Below the pieces are notes generated by a model. It was not told the DNA's origin, made no database searches, and worked only from the letters and a program-made list of their open reading frames with translations. From Vulcaniibacterium thermophilum (GTDB lineage: Bacteria > Pseudomonadota > Gammaproteobacteria > Xanthomonadales > Xanthomonadaceae), in contig NZ_VOHJ01000026.1 of the NCBI RefSeq assembly GCF_007923255.1, positions 1-38,134 of the forward strand: a stretch of 38,134 nucleotides of DNA, given 5' to 3'. Numbering within the stretch: position 1 is the stretch's first letter; every line of letters begins with the position of its first letter. This document shows positions 31,293-38,134 of the stretch, one piece after another. Both the position numbers and the translations under genes were made by a program.

Positions 31293-31650
31293 GCGCGTCT
31301 CCTTGCGGGTTTCGGGGGGACACCCCTCGGCTAGCAACCCCCATGCCGCCGCCAGCCGCCGCGCGACGGCGCGCGCCGTGCCGTGGGGTGCAGCTCTTGC
31401 ACCGCAGTGAAGCAAGTTCAGCGCGTCCTCCAAACTGACGCCGGCCGCGCCGCGCGGGCGGTCGGGGTCGAGCGGGCGGCCGGCCGGGGTCGAGAGGGCC
31501 GGAAGATGGGGGCGAGAGGCCACCCGCCCGGGGGGGCGAGGGCAGGCCGATGGGGGCGCACGGGCACCCCTCTGGCTTCACGCGGGCAGGTGGGCAGGGT
31601 CGCGCGGGCACCCGGCCCCGCGGAATGCGGCCAGCCGTGTCCGCGCGCGA
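31293..31650. other. 358-base intergenic region
   Basis: G-rich low-complexity DNA, with runs such as CCCGGGGGGGCGAGGG near 31531. A CTTGC/GCAAG inverted repeat at 31396-31416 with an 11-base spacer is the only AT-richer part and may belong to the BON gene promoter. No protein is recognised. Confidence 0.5.
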
Positions 31651-32091
31651 TCAGCGCCGGACCGCGTCGTCGCCTTCCGGCTTCCCATCCTCCAGGTACC
31701 GCCACGGCTTGCCGGTGGTGTGCACGCGGAAGACCAGGATGCGCGCGCCCGCGTCGCCCGCGCCCGCGCGGTGGATCGCTTCGAACGGAATATGGCCCAC
31801 CGTGCCGGGGGCGGGGCGGATCACGCCCTGGCCTTCGATCGCGATCTCCGGATCGCCCTCGAGGTAGTAATGGAACTCCTCGCCCGGGTGGCGATGCCGC
31901 TCCAGCCGCCGGTGCGGCGGGATCTCGACCAGATCCACCAGCACCTCCCGCCCCGGCGCGAAACGTTCGCTCAGCGGTGCATGGAACAGGTTGGTGACCG
32001 TCGACCCGGCCCGGTTCTCGCCGTACACCACGCCGGCGGCGAAGCCCGCGACGACGCACCCCGCAACAAGCCCGACGGTCAGCGCTCGCAT
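31651..32091 (-). CDS. exported cupin-domain protein
   Basis: A 146-residue protein with an N-terminal hydrophobic segment (residues 5-22) that could be a signal anchor, then a single cupin domain. The metal-binding motif is visible as HRHPGEEFHYYLEG (His, His, Glu) and the second motif ends with HIPFEAIHRAG. Cupins of this size are binding proteins or small enzymes; the ligand is not apparent. The start has GGGGTGAGG just upstream. It lies after the 32314 gene on the same strand with 222 bases between, and I see no attC-like site there, so I do not count it as part of the cassette array. Confidence 0.8.
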   Translation of the reverse strand: MRALTVGLVAGCVVAGFAAGVVYGENRAGSTVTNLFHAPLSERFAPGREVLVDLVEIPPHRRLERHRHPGEEFHYYLEGDPEIAIEGQGVIRPAPGTVGHIPFEAIHRAGAGDAGARILVFRVHTTGKPWRYLEDGKPEGDDAVRR

Positions 32092-32313
32092 GACCTCACC
32101 CCTTGCGTTGGAGAGACGGGGTTCACCCGGCGTCGGTCCGAACGGCCGGCCCGGGGTGCGTCCCGATCGTACGCCCGGCCCGCGGGCCGGGGACGGCGGC
32201 CGATGGTCGCAACGGAGGATGCGCGTGGCCTGCGCGCGCCGTGCTTCTTCAGTTGGAGATGGACGAAGCGCATCGCACCCGTCCGCGCCCGCCGTGCGCT
32301 TCCCGCCGTGCGT

Positions 32314-32832
32314 TCAAGGGTTCGCGGGAACCGCACGATGGTCGTAACTCACCACGCGGGCGAGACGCCATTGCCCGTTCTCGTTGCGCCACAGACTGAT
32401 GAACCGCGCGACGGTACTGGTGGCGGCGCCACGCTCGTCGAACCGGTGGGTGCCGACCTGCAGGGCCCCGTACCCCTCGATCGGGTACACCCGAAGGCTT
32501 CCCGGAACGATCGTCCGCGTCACGCCGCGGGCAGCCGGGCACGCCGCGGTCAGCCGGCGCGTGTTCTCCCGCACCTGCTCGCCCGCGGAGAGACCATCCT
32601 TGTCGTGATAGAACTCGACATCGTCGGCAAAGATGGCGTTGGCCTTGGCGGCATCGCAGGACACGAACGACGCCTCGAACAGCATGCCGTCCATGCGCGC
32701 GAGCTCCTCGAACAGCGGTCCGGAGCGCAAACCATCGGCATCTTCGGGCGCGGTCTGCGCCTGGGCCGAAACCGCGCCGAACATCAGCCCGAGCAGCGTG
32801 AGGGTGCGAAAACCGCGAGCCGTGGGTTTCAT
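32314..32832 (-). CDS. exported SnoaL/DUF4440-like protein in a cassette
   Basis: A 172-residue protein with a signal peptide (LTLLGLMFGAVSAQAQ) and an NTF2-like fold of the DUF4440 type: ELARMDGMLFEASFV, ANAIFADDVEFYHDKDG, a long middle strand and ARFISLWRNENGQWRLARVVSYDH at the end. Such proteins are ketosteroid-isomerase-like binding domains with unknown roles. GGCGGAGA precedes the ATG. It begins 22 bases after the attC-like site at 32854-32925, so I read it as the last recognised cassette gene. No attC-like site was found after it. Confidence 0.82.
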   Translation of the reverse strand: MKPTARGFRTLTLLGLMFGAVSAQAQTAPEDADGLRSGPLFEELARMDGMLFEASFVSCDAAKANAIFADDVEFYHDKDGLSAGEQVRENTRRLTAACPAARGVTRTIVPGSLRVYPIEGYGALQVGTHRFDERGAATSTVARFISLWRNENGQWRLARVVSYDHRAVPANP

Positions 32833-32853
32833 GGATTCTCCGCCTGCACAGGG

Positions 32854-32925
32854 GGTCAAGAGGTTCCGACCCGAGCCGCACCGCGACGCGGCGTCGCTCT
32901 GGACGGATGCGAAGCTGCGTTACCT
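32854..32925 (-). repeat. degenerate attC site
   Basis: On the minus strand the ends are AGGTAAC and CTTGACC (consensus RYYYAAC and GTTRRRY, each nearly matched). The middle has GAGCGACGCCGCG facing CGCGGTGCGGCTC as an imperfect stem, with about 72 bases in all. The TAA stop of the upstream cassette gene lies inside it. Confidence 0.55.
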
Positions 32926-33159
32926 GGCACTGGCGCCGCCACCGCCGAGGAATGCCGACGCACGCGGAGCGTAACCGAAGTCGTACCAGCCGCCGGTGTT
33001 CGGGACAGCACAGATGCGGTCGTCGCTGAACATGCTGCCGATCAGACTGAGGACGATCAGGACACCATGCAGGAGGCCGGAGAAGAACCCGGGAGGGTCT
33101 ACGGCGCCTGCCTCAGGCTGATACGCGCCGCGCCCGAGCAGCACCAGGGCGCCGAGCAC
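32920..33159 (-). CDS. small membrane protein in a cassette, GTG start
   Basis: A 79-residue protein with one hydrophobic segment, FFSGLLHGVLIVLSLIGSMF, followed by SDDRICAVPNTGGWYDFG. I recall a family of small proteins with the pattern HG-LI-x-SLIGSLF-D-x-IY-x-N-GGWYDFGFLLG, usually with a lipoprotein signal. Here the sequence before the segment, VLGALVLLGRGAYQPEAG, has Gly where the lipobox Cys is expected, and the frame has no ATG between the upstream TGA and the GTG at 33159. The C-terminal YDFGYAPRASAFLGGGG also departs from FLLG. It may be decaying. It sits between two attC-like sites. Confidence 0.6.
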   Translation of the reverse strand: MLGALVLLGRGAYQPEAGAVDPPGFFSGLLHGVLIVLSLIGSMFSDDRICAVPNTGGWYDFGYAPRASAFLGGGGASAR

Positions 33160-33216
33160 AAGGAAGACGTGCCCCGTTCTTGCCCCGGGGCGAGCGAATT
33201 CGGCTCATGGCACGCA

Positions 33217-33277
33217 CCTGATACCTCGGTCGAAACGGCACCGCGAAGCGGCGGCGGCTCCGGCAGATCGTTCCGGC
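33217..33277 (-). repeat. degenerate attC site
   Basis: It begins directly after the TGA of the 33278-33712 gene. The inner part GAGCCGCCGCCGCTTCGCGG matches the aadA-like core, but the outer motifs CCGGAAC and GGTATCA are poor. Length about 61 bases. Confidence 0.55.
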
Positions 33278-33712
33278 TCACGCGTCGAAAAGCTTCTCCA
33301 CGCCCGGCTCGCACTTCCTGGCCCATTCGATGGCCCCGGCTGCGGGGATGAACGGCGGTTCGCCTCCTTCGGCAAGCTGGCCGTCGGCCATCGAGCACAA
33401 CACCGCCGACGCGATCATGGAGGACATGTACTGGCGCATGTCCGCATGCGTGACCAGGGTGACGAGCAGGGTGCGATCCTCCAGCGCCGCCTGCTCGTCG
33501 TCCGAGAGTTCGGAGAGGTCGAAATCCTCGACGTAGAGCTCGAAGCCCGCCGGCTCCCCTTTGTAGGTCGCCGGCAGGAATCCCTCGAACTCGTCCCACC
33601 GGAAGTCGCTGTCGATTTCCAGCTCGAAACCGGCCTCCCGTATGGCCGCCGCCCAGTCCGCCGGAGCAGGCAACGAGCCAGGACGCACGAAGATGTTGTT
33701 CTCCACGGACAT
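33278..33712 (-). CDS. acidic hypothetical protein in a cassette
   Basis: A 144-residue acidic, soluble protein that I do not recognise by name. It starts MSVENNIFVRPGSLP, has DSDFRWDEFEGFLPATYKG and LYVEDFDL, an Asp/Glu-rich helix, then LLVTLVTHADMRQYMSSMIASAVLC, and ends with AIEWARKCEPGVEKLFDA. The fold looks alpha/beta and compact. Its ATG is 15 bases after the best-preserved type of attC site (33728-33787) and its stop touches the next one, so it is a clean single-gene cassette. Acidic proteins of this size are sometimes antitoxins or immunity proteins; nothing here proves that. Confidence 0.8.
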   Translation of the reverse strand: MSVENNIFVRPGSLPAPADWAAAIREAGFELEIDSDFRWDEFEGFLPATYKGEPAGFELYVEDFDLSELSDDEQAALEDRTLLVTLVTHADMRQYMSSMIASAVLCSMADGQLAEGGEPPFIPAAGAIEWARKCEPGVEKLFDA

Positions 33713-33727
33713 TCGCTTTCCTCGAAA

Positions 33728-33787
33728 GGTCTACCACTTGGGTGAACCGCGCCGCGAAGCGGCGTCGGCTTGAATGACTTGTTGGCC
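33728..33787 (-). repeat. attC site (A), aadA-like
   Basis: A 60-base site. On the minus strand it reads GGCCAAC at one end and GGTAGAC at the other, with TTCAAGCCGACGCCGC and GCGGCGCGG as the inner imperfect stem around a TTC loop. Order and spacing match the attC of aadA cassettes as I remember it, with few differences. Confidence 0.85.
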
Positions 33788-34088
33788 GTGGACGCTACGC
33801 CGAAGGCCGGCAGGGGTGCAAGCCGCGATGCGGCGTGCGGAACGAGACGAGCGCCCGCCACGCGGCAAGGGCCGTGGGTGCCGAGGCGAGGAAAACCGGG
33901 CGCGCACTGCGCGGTGTCCGTCGGGATGTGGCCGAAGCAGGCAGCGTGCTGGCCGGCGCGAGGAACCGACTCGAGCAGTCGAAGCGAGAGTGCACGCGAC
34001 GCCACGCATGGGGCGCCCGAGGTACTGGCCGAAGAAGCAACGTGGCCGCAGGCAACGCGATCCGACGGCGACGAGCGCCGACCGTAAG
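33788..34088 (-). other. gene-less or unrecognised cassette
   Basis: About 300 bases between two good attC sites, the size of a small cassette. Open frames of 86-120 codons exist on the minus strand, but they are Arg/Pro-rich, lack a ribosome site and run into the attC. The content could be a promoter, an RNA or a decayed gene. Confidence 0.4.
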
Positions 34089-34146
34089 GCCAAACGGATA
34101 AGACCCGAGTTCAGCCGCGCAGCGAAGCGGCGTCGGCTTGTTGGGC
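34089..34146 (-). repeat. attC site (B), aadA-like
   Basis: A 58-base site with outer motifs GCCCAAC (perfect RYYYAAC) and GTTTGGC (GTTRRRY with one mismatch), which pair with each other. The inner part AAGCCGACGCCGC faces GCGCGGCTGAA around TTC. Length, order and pairing are those of a classical attC. Confidence 0.85.
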
Positions 34147-34171
34147 TTCGCTGCGCTCAGGCCAGCCTACG

Positions 34172-34235
34172 GGCAACAGGTTCCGCAGCTCCGTCGCCCG
34201 GGCGGCGCCACGCGTCGGCGACCTGGCCGTTGGCC
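34172..34235 (-). repeat. possible further attC-like site
   Basis: Outer GGCCAAC and TGTTGCC and inner GTCGCC/GGCGAC arms can pair over 64 bases, but the aadA-like core is absent. It stands 25 bases from the next attC, so no gene fits between. Confidence 0.35.
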
Positions 34236-34459
34236 TTCGCTGCGTTCAGCCCCACCGACGGACTTCCACCGAAAACACCCGAGCAGGGAGTCACTGGCTC
34301 ACTACACGCGCGGGTCGAACCCCTGCGGCCACAGCGCCGTCGCTGACCGGTTCAGCCGCATCGCGCACAGGGGCCTCGGCAGGGCCGCGCGGGGTACGTG
34401 ACTTGCACGGCGTCGGTCGGTCGGGTCGTGGAGCCGCGAAGGCAGTGAAGGGTCTGAAG

Positions 34460-37123
34460 ATGCAGTCGATCGCCGCGCGCACGGCGGCGGCGATCGGGGT
34501 GGTGGCGGTGCTGGCGTTCGTCGGGGCGGCGTGGGTGATCCAGCGCGAGGCCGCGCGCGAGCAGCGGGCGACGGCGCTGCGCGAGCTGGAGCAGCTGGCC
34601 CAGTTCGAAGCCGCGCGCGTGCGCGATGGCGTCAACGAAACGCTGGTGATGGTGCGGGCGCTGGCGGTCTCGACGCTGGCGATGATCGAGCGCGGCGCGC
34701 CCGACCGCGTGGAGGGCTCGGAGATGGTGCGCCGCTACACGGCGGCCGACCGCAACGCGCTCGGCTACTGGCTGGATTTCGAGTACGACGGCTTCGACGG
34801 CCGCGACGCGACGCTGCGCCGTCGCTGGGCCGCCGATCCGCCGTCGGAGGAGACGGTGGAAGCGGCCGTCGCCACGCTCTCGCCCGCCGAACGGGTCACC
34901 ACCGACACCGGGCGCTATTCGGTCTACTGGGTGCTCGACAAGTCGGGCACGCCCTCGCTCGAGCACGCGGTCGGCCCGGAGAACGACTTCAACCTCGATA
35001 CCGAGACCTACTACGCCGCCGCCCGCGCGCGCGGCGAGGAAATGATGTTCGAGCCGTACGCCTACGAGGTGGACGGCAAGGACGTGCTGATGACCAGCCT
35101 GATGGTGCCGATGCTCCGCGAGGGCCGGCACATCGGCGTGGCCGGCGCGGACATCACGCTCGACCGCATCCGGGCGGAGCTGGCGCGCGTGCGGCCCTAC
35201 GGCACCGGCGTGGTGCGCTTCCTCTCGCCGAAGGGGCTGGTGCTGGCCGCGCCCGAGCGCGAACTGCTCGGCAAGCCCTGGCCGCAGCGGCTCGACGGCA
35301 TCCGCAAGACGCTCGAGCAGGGCCGCAGCGTGAGCGTGGAGGAGCACGATCCGGCCATCGGCGGCCGCGCGTTCCGCGTCTACGTGCCGGTGAAGGCCGG
35401 ACGCGGCCGCGACGTGTTCGTGCTGATGGTCGCAGCGCCGGTCGATGCGGTGATGGCCGGCGTGGCCGAGGTGCGCGATCGCGTGCTGTGGGTCGGACTG
35501 GTCGCGGTCGCATTGCTGATCGCGGTCGTGGTGGTCCTGCTGCGGCGCCTGGTCGGTCGCCCGTTGCAGGGCGTGGTGGCGGCGGTGGACGCGGTGGCGG
35601 CCGGGCGGCTCGACCATCCGATCGAGGCGGGCGGCGAGGACGAGGTCGGCCGCGTCTCGCGCGCGTTGCGGCGGATGCAGGCGGACCTGCGGCAGCGGAT
35701 CGAGGCCGAGCGCCGCATCGCCGCCGAGAACCTGCGCGTGCGCATCGCGCTCGACAACGCCGGCACCGCCATGCTGATCGCCGACGCCGAAGGCCGCATC
35801 GCCTACGCCAATCCGGCCATGCGCGCGCTGATCGCGCAGTACGCGCCCGAGCTGCGCGCGTCGCTGACGGGGTTCGACGCCGGCGCGCCGGAAGGCCAGC
35901 CGCTCGCGCGTCTGCAGCCGTCCGACGCGCCGCCGCCGGCCGCGGCGACGGAAGTGCAGCAGCGCGAACTCGCATTCGGCCGCGCCGTGTTCGCGCAGAC
36001 GCTCGCGCCGGTGGTGGCGCCCGACGGCGAACGCCTCGGCGTGGTGGTGGAGTGGCGCGACCGGACGCAGGAAGTCGCGGTGGAGAGCGAGGTGGCCGGC
36101 GTCATCGAGGCCGCCGCCACGGGCGACCTCGGCCGCCGCATCGGCGTGGCCGACAAGACCGGCTTCTTCCGCCGGCTCGCCGAAGGCGTGGACCGGATGC
36201 TCGACGCCAACGCGGCCTCGATCACCGCCGTGCAGCGCCTGCTGGCGGCGCTGGCGCGCGGCGATCTCACCCAGCGCATCGACGCGCGCTTCCACGGCGT
36301 GTTCGGGCAGATGCGCGACGACGCCAACACGACGGTCGAACGCCTGGAGGCGATCATGCGGCACGTGCGCGGCGCGGTGGCGGCGGTGCGCACCGCCGCG
36401 GCCGAGATCGCCGCCGGCCATCACGACCTGTCGGCGCGCTCGGAGCAGCAGGCCGCGGGGCTGGAGCAGATCGCCTCGTCGATGGAGCGCCTGACCGGGG
36501 CGGTGCGCGGCAATGCCGAATCCTCGCGCCATGCGCGCGAGCTCGTCGCCGGCGCCGCCGAGGTCGCCGCGCGCGGCGGCCGCGTCATGCAGGACGTGGT
36601 GCAGGAAATGGACGCCATCACCGACGCCTCGCGGCGCATCGAGAGCATCGTCGGCGTGATCGACGACATCGCGTTCCAGACCAACATCCTCGCGCTCAAT
36701 GCGGGGGTCGAGGCGGCGCGCGCGGGCGATCAGGGCCGCGGCTTCGCGGTGGTGGCGAGCGAGGTGCGCTCGCTCGCGCAGCGCGCGGCGCATGCGGCGA
36801 AGGAGATCAAGGACCTGATCGCCGCGTCGGGCGCGCGGGTCGGCGCGGGGTCGGCGCTGGTCGGCGAGGCGGGTTCGACGATGGAGGAAATCGTCGCCGC
36901 GGTCCGGCGCGTGGAGGCGCTGATGAACCAGATCACCGCCGCCTCGGCGGAACAGGCCGGCGGCATCGAGCAGGTGACGCGTACCATCGGCCACATCGAC
37001 GGCGTCACGCAGCAGAACGCGGCGCTGGTCGAGCAGGCCACCGCCGCCGCCCACTCGCTCGACCAGCAGGCCGAGGAGCTGGCGGAGGCGGTGTCGGTGT
37101 TCCGGTTGCGCGACGGCGGATAG
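34460..37123 (+). CDS. methyl-accepting chemotaxis protein with dCache and PAS
   Basis: An 887-residue chemoreceptor. Membrane helix 1 is at 8-26. A periplasmic ligand-binding region of about 310 residues follows, of double-Cache type ([68 protein letters not shown]). Helix 2 is at 342-362, then HAMP (363-415), a PAS-like module (425-540), HAMP-like repeats (545-630) and the signalling domain with its hairpin tip around 733-776 ([35 protein letters not shown]). The typical Ala is Gly in NAGVEA. There is no NWETF-like C-terminal pentapeptide. Start: ATG 34460, with AAGGG nearby. No other che genes are nearby, so it serves a remote pathway. Confidence 0.93.
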   Translation: MQSIAARTAAAIGVVAVLAFVGAAWVIQREAAREQRATALRELEQLAQFEAARVRDGVNETLVMVRALAVSTLAMIERGAPDRVEGSEMVRRYTAADRNALGYWLDFEYDGFDGRDATLRRRWAADPPSEETVEAAVATLSPAERVTTDTGRYSVYWVLDKSGTPSLEHAVGPENDFNLDTETYYAAARARGEEMMFEPYAYEVDGKDVLMTSLMVPMLREGRHIGVAGADITLDRIRAELARVRPYGTGVVRFLSPKGLVLAAPERELLGKPWPQRLDGIRKTLEQGRSVSVEEHDPAIGGRAFRVYVPVKAGRGRDVFVLMVAAPVDAVMAGVAEVRDRVLWVGLVAVALLIAVVVVLLRRLVGRPLQGVVAAVDAVAAGRLDHPIEAGGEDEVGRVSRALRRMQADLRQRIEAERRIAAENLRVRIALDNAGTAMLIADAEGRIAYANPAMRALIAQYAPELRASLTGFDAGAPEGQPLARLQPSDAPPPAAATEVQQRELAFGRAVFAQTLAPVVAPDGERLGVVVEWRDRTQEVAVESEVAGVIEAAATGDLGRRIGVADKTGFFRRLAEGVDRMLDANAASITAVQRLLAALARGDLTQRIDARFHGVFGQMRDDANTTVERLEAIMRHVRGAVAAVRTAAAEIAAGHHDLSARSEQQAAGLEQIASSMERLTGAVRGNAESSRHARELVAGAAEVAARGGRVMQDVVQEMDAITDASRRIESIVGVIDDIAFQTNILALNAGVEAARAGDQGRGFAVVASEVRSLAQRAAHAAKEIKDLIAASGARVGAGSALVGEAGSTMEEIVAAVRRVEALMNQITAASAEQAGGIEQVTRTIGHIDGVTQQNAALVEQATAAAHSLDQQAEELAEAVSVFRLRDGG

Positions 37124-37132
37124 GGCGGGGTT

Positions 37133-37150
37133 CGACCCGCGCTCGGGTCG
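37133..37150. terminator. hairpin between convergent genes
   Basis: CGACCCG and CGGGTCG form a perfect 7-bp stem with a CGCT loop, between the chemoreceptor stop and the yigZ stop. Neither side has a T-run, so it may be a weak bidirectional terminator. Confidence 0.4.
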
Positions 37151-37159
37151 GGCGGCCGC

Positions 37160-37762
37160 TCAGGCCCCGTCCGCCGGCGCGAGGAGGCTGGCGCGATTGC
37201 GGGTGGCGTCGCGCAGGCGCTCGCGGAAGGCGGGCAGGTGCGCGGCGGGCAGGCGCAGGCGCAGGCGGACGCCGTCGGCGTCGAAGGCCTCGTCGAGCTT
37301 GTCCGCGGCGTGCGCGGCGAGCAGGGCGTGCAGCGTGCCGAGGTCCTCGAACGGGCAGGCGCATTCGAGTTCGGCGTACGTCACCCGCGCGCGCCGGGGC
37401 GCCAGGCGCAGGCACTCGGCCGCGGCGCCGCCGTAGGCGCGGGCCAGGCCGCCGGCGCCGAGCTTGATGCCGCCGTACCAGCGGATGACGAGCACCGCCA
37501 CGCCGTCCACGCCCTGGCCGTCGATCGCCGACAGGATCGGGCGCCCGGCGGTACCGGCCGGTTCGCCGTCGTCGTTGAAACGGTATTCGGCGCCGATGCG
37601 GTAGGCCCAGCAGTTGTGGGTGGCGGCGGGATCGGCGTGCCGCGCGAGCCATGCCAACGCGTCCTGCGGCGACTCGACCGGCGCGGCGATCGCGAGGAAG
37701 CGGCTGTGCTTCACCTCGAGCAGATGGCGCGCCTCGGCCGCCAGCGTGTGCGCCGCGCTCAT
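37160..37762 (-). CDS. yigZ: YigZ/IMPACT family protein
   Basis: A 200-residue member of the UPF0029/IMPACT family. The N-terminal domain has SRFLAIAAPV, THNCWAYRIG, the conserved NDDGEPAGTAGRPIL and VIRWYGGIKLGAGGLARAYG. The C-terminal ferredoxin-like domain (about 135-195) is the less conserved second half. The eukaryotic relatives regulate GCN2; the bacterial role is unclear and may involve RNA or ribosomes. Its ATG overlaps the stop of the upstream partial gene (ATGA), so the two are translationally coupled. Confidence 0.92.
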   Translation of the reverse strand: MSAAHTLAAEARHLLEVKHSRFLAIAAPVESPQDALAWLARHADPAATHNCWAYRIGAEYRFNDDGEPAGTAGRPILSAIDGQGVDGVAVLVIRWYGGIKLGAGGLARAYGGAAAECLRLAPRRARVTYAELECACPFEDLGTLHALLAAHAADKLDEAFDADGVRLRLRLPAAHLPAFRERLRDATRNRASLLAPADGA

Positions 37763-38134
37763 CGCAACAGCGGCTGCAGATCGTCGGGGATCGGCGCTTC
37801 GGGATGCCTGCGGCGGAACAGGCGCAGGCTCTCGCGCGCCTGCGCGTCGAGGCCGGCGTCGCGACGGGCGCGGATGCGCTCCAGCCAGGCGTCCGGTTCG
37901 AGCGCGCGGTCGCGCCGCACCGGGATGGCGCGCAGGGCGTCGGCGGTCGGCGCGATGCGGCTGCCGCTGACCTCGATGCGGTCGAGCGCCGGCTGTTCCG
38001 CGGCGCGCTCCGCGGTCGCGGCGTCCTCGGCCGCCTTGGCGGCCGGACGACGCGCCTGCGGCAGGCGTGCGGTCGCGCGCGCGGCGGTGGTGTAGGTCGG
38101 GTGCGGCGCGGCGGCGGGCGGCGCGGCGGTGGCC
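37759..38134 (-). CDS. 3' end of an unidentified gene (Ala-rich protein)
   Basis: The frame is open from the window edge to the stop at 37759 (about 124 residues). The visible part is Ala/Pro/Arg-rich, then has PALDRIEVSGSRIAP and a C-terminal helical part WLERIRARRDAGLDAQARESLRLFRRRHPEAPIPDDLQPLL. I recall a similar ending in xanthomonad proteins encoded with ECF sigma factors, where they may be anti-sigma-like; this is from memory and cannot be tested without the N terminus. The stop overlaps the yigZ start. Confidence 0.7.
   Translation of the reverse strand, partial: ATAAPPAAAPHPTYTTAARATARLPQARRPAAKAAEDAATAERAAEQPALDRIEVSGSRIAPTADALRAIPVRRDRALEPDAWLERIRARRDAGLDAQARESLRLFRRRHPEAPIPDDLQPLLR

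Larger units (their letters stand above)
32314..34235 (-). mobile_element. integron cassette array without integrase (CALIN)
   Basis: Four attC-like sites in one orientation (32854-32925, 33217-33277, 33728-33787, 34089-34146), and a fifth doubtful one at 34172-34235, alternate with small minus-strand genes. Each gene begins 15-65 bases after one site and stops directly before or inside the next. The two best sites closely resemble the attC of the aadA cassettes as I remember it. No tyrosine recombinase with the IntI patch is encoded in this 38-kb window; the upstream side, where intI would be expected, is occupied by a chemoreceptor gene. The proximal edge is somewhere before 34300; the distal edge after 32314 is not resolved. 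Confidence 0.75.
33713..34459. other. 747-base stretch without a recognised gene
   Basis: It contains two good attC sites and one doubtful one, an apparently gene-less cassette (33788-34088) and a leader region before the chemoreceptor. Short open frames cross the attC sites and look like chance frames. Near-identical 20-base stretches (reading CTGARCGCAGCGAAG on the minus strand) precede the attC ends at 34146 and 34235. Confidence 0.6.

Noticed and set aside
31418..32059. Large overlapping frames around the cupin gene
   Set aside because: Arg/Gly/Pro-rich frames in G-rich low-complexity DNA without ribosome sites; the cupin frame explains the region.
32092..32313. Further attC site after the SnoaL-like gene
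   Set aside because: A GGACG/CGTCC inverted repeat exists, but the RYYYAAC/GTTRRRY ends and the core are missing, so I could not close the array on this side.
33731..34093. 120-codon frame in the gene-less cassette
   Set aside because: It starts with TTG inside one attC and ends inside the next, is Arg-rich and has no ribosome site.
34308..34323. tRNA-like T-arm (GGGGTTCGACCCG type) here and at 37127
   Set aside because: No acceptor stem, D-arm or anticodon arm can be folded around either copy.
1..38134. CRISPR array, rRNA or complete tRNA gene
   Set aside because: No regularly spaced identical repeats and no rRNA or tRNA signatures were seen when reading the window.

Overview
The window is very GC-rich and reads as chromosomal DNA of a gammaproteobacterium of the Xanthomonadales (Lysobacter/Luteimonas/Xanthomonas type). 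The grounds are the amiC-mutL order, an endonuclease-type MutL, TonB-dependent receptors with the signal peptide core SPLAAALFAALLVPG, a TPR-sulfotransferase beside them, GGGAGAGG-type REP repeats and aadA-like attC sites. The assignment is by recognition only; no search was run.

Layout. 1-4915 (+): 3' part of an AmiC-type amidase, mutL, a DUF1684-type lipoprotein and a TraB/GumN-type protein. 4947-8067 (-): a soluble RnfB-like ferredoxin, metG and a small secreted DUF2147-type protein. 8216-15788: two paralogous TonB-dependent receptors on the minus strand with a TPR-sulfotransferase on the plus strand between them. The receptors share a leader element and a nearly identical signal-peptide coding sequence. 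16157-21857 (-): a translationally coupled signalling operon read as FHA-GAF, Ser/Thr kinase-TPR, histidine kinase, LuxR-type response regulator. A TetR remnant lies at its head. 22203-26086: an exported protein of unknown function facing an S8 protease that carries three C-terminal SLH repeats. 26349-27614 (+): an unrecognised 421-residue protein. 27631-29628 (-): a compact arsenic operon, arsR-arsI-arsC-aquaglyceroporin, with a promoter that predicts a leaderless arsR mRNA. 29734-31292 (-): a fructosamine-kinase-like gene shortened at its N terminus next to a REP cluster, and a BON-domain protein. 31651-32091 (-): a cupin protein. 32314-34235 (-): what I read as an integron cassette array without an integrase (a CALIN), with small genes separated by attC-like sites. 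34460-37123 (+): a chemoreceptor. 37160-38134 (-): a YigZ/IMPACT protein coupled to the 3' end of an unidentified gene.

How the genes work together. The arsenic operon can be read as a pathway: ArsI demethylates MAs(III), ArsC reduces As(V), and the resulting As(III) leaves through the channel, with ArsR as sensor. In the signalling operon every junction except the last is an ATGA overlap, so its parts should be made in fixed ratio; the FHA protein is the likely phosphothreonine reader for the kinase. The cassette array is the least expected structure: attC A (33728-33787) and attC B (34089-34146) are nearly textbook, two more are degenerate, and each small gene starts just after one attC and stops inside or directly before the next.
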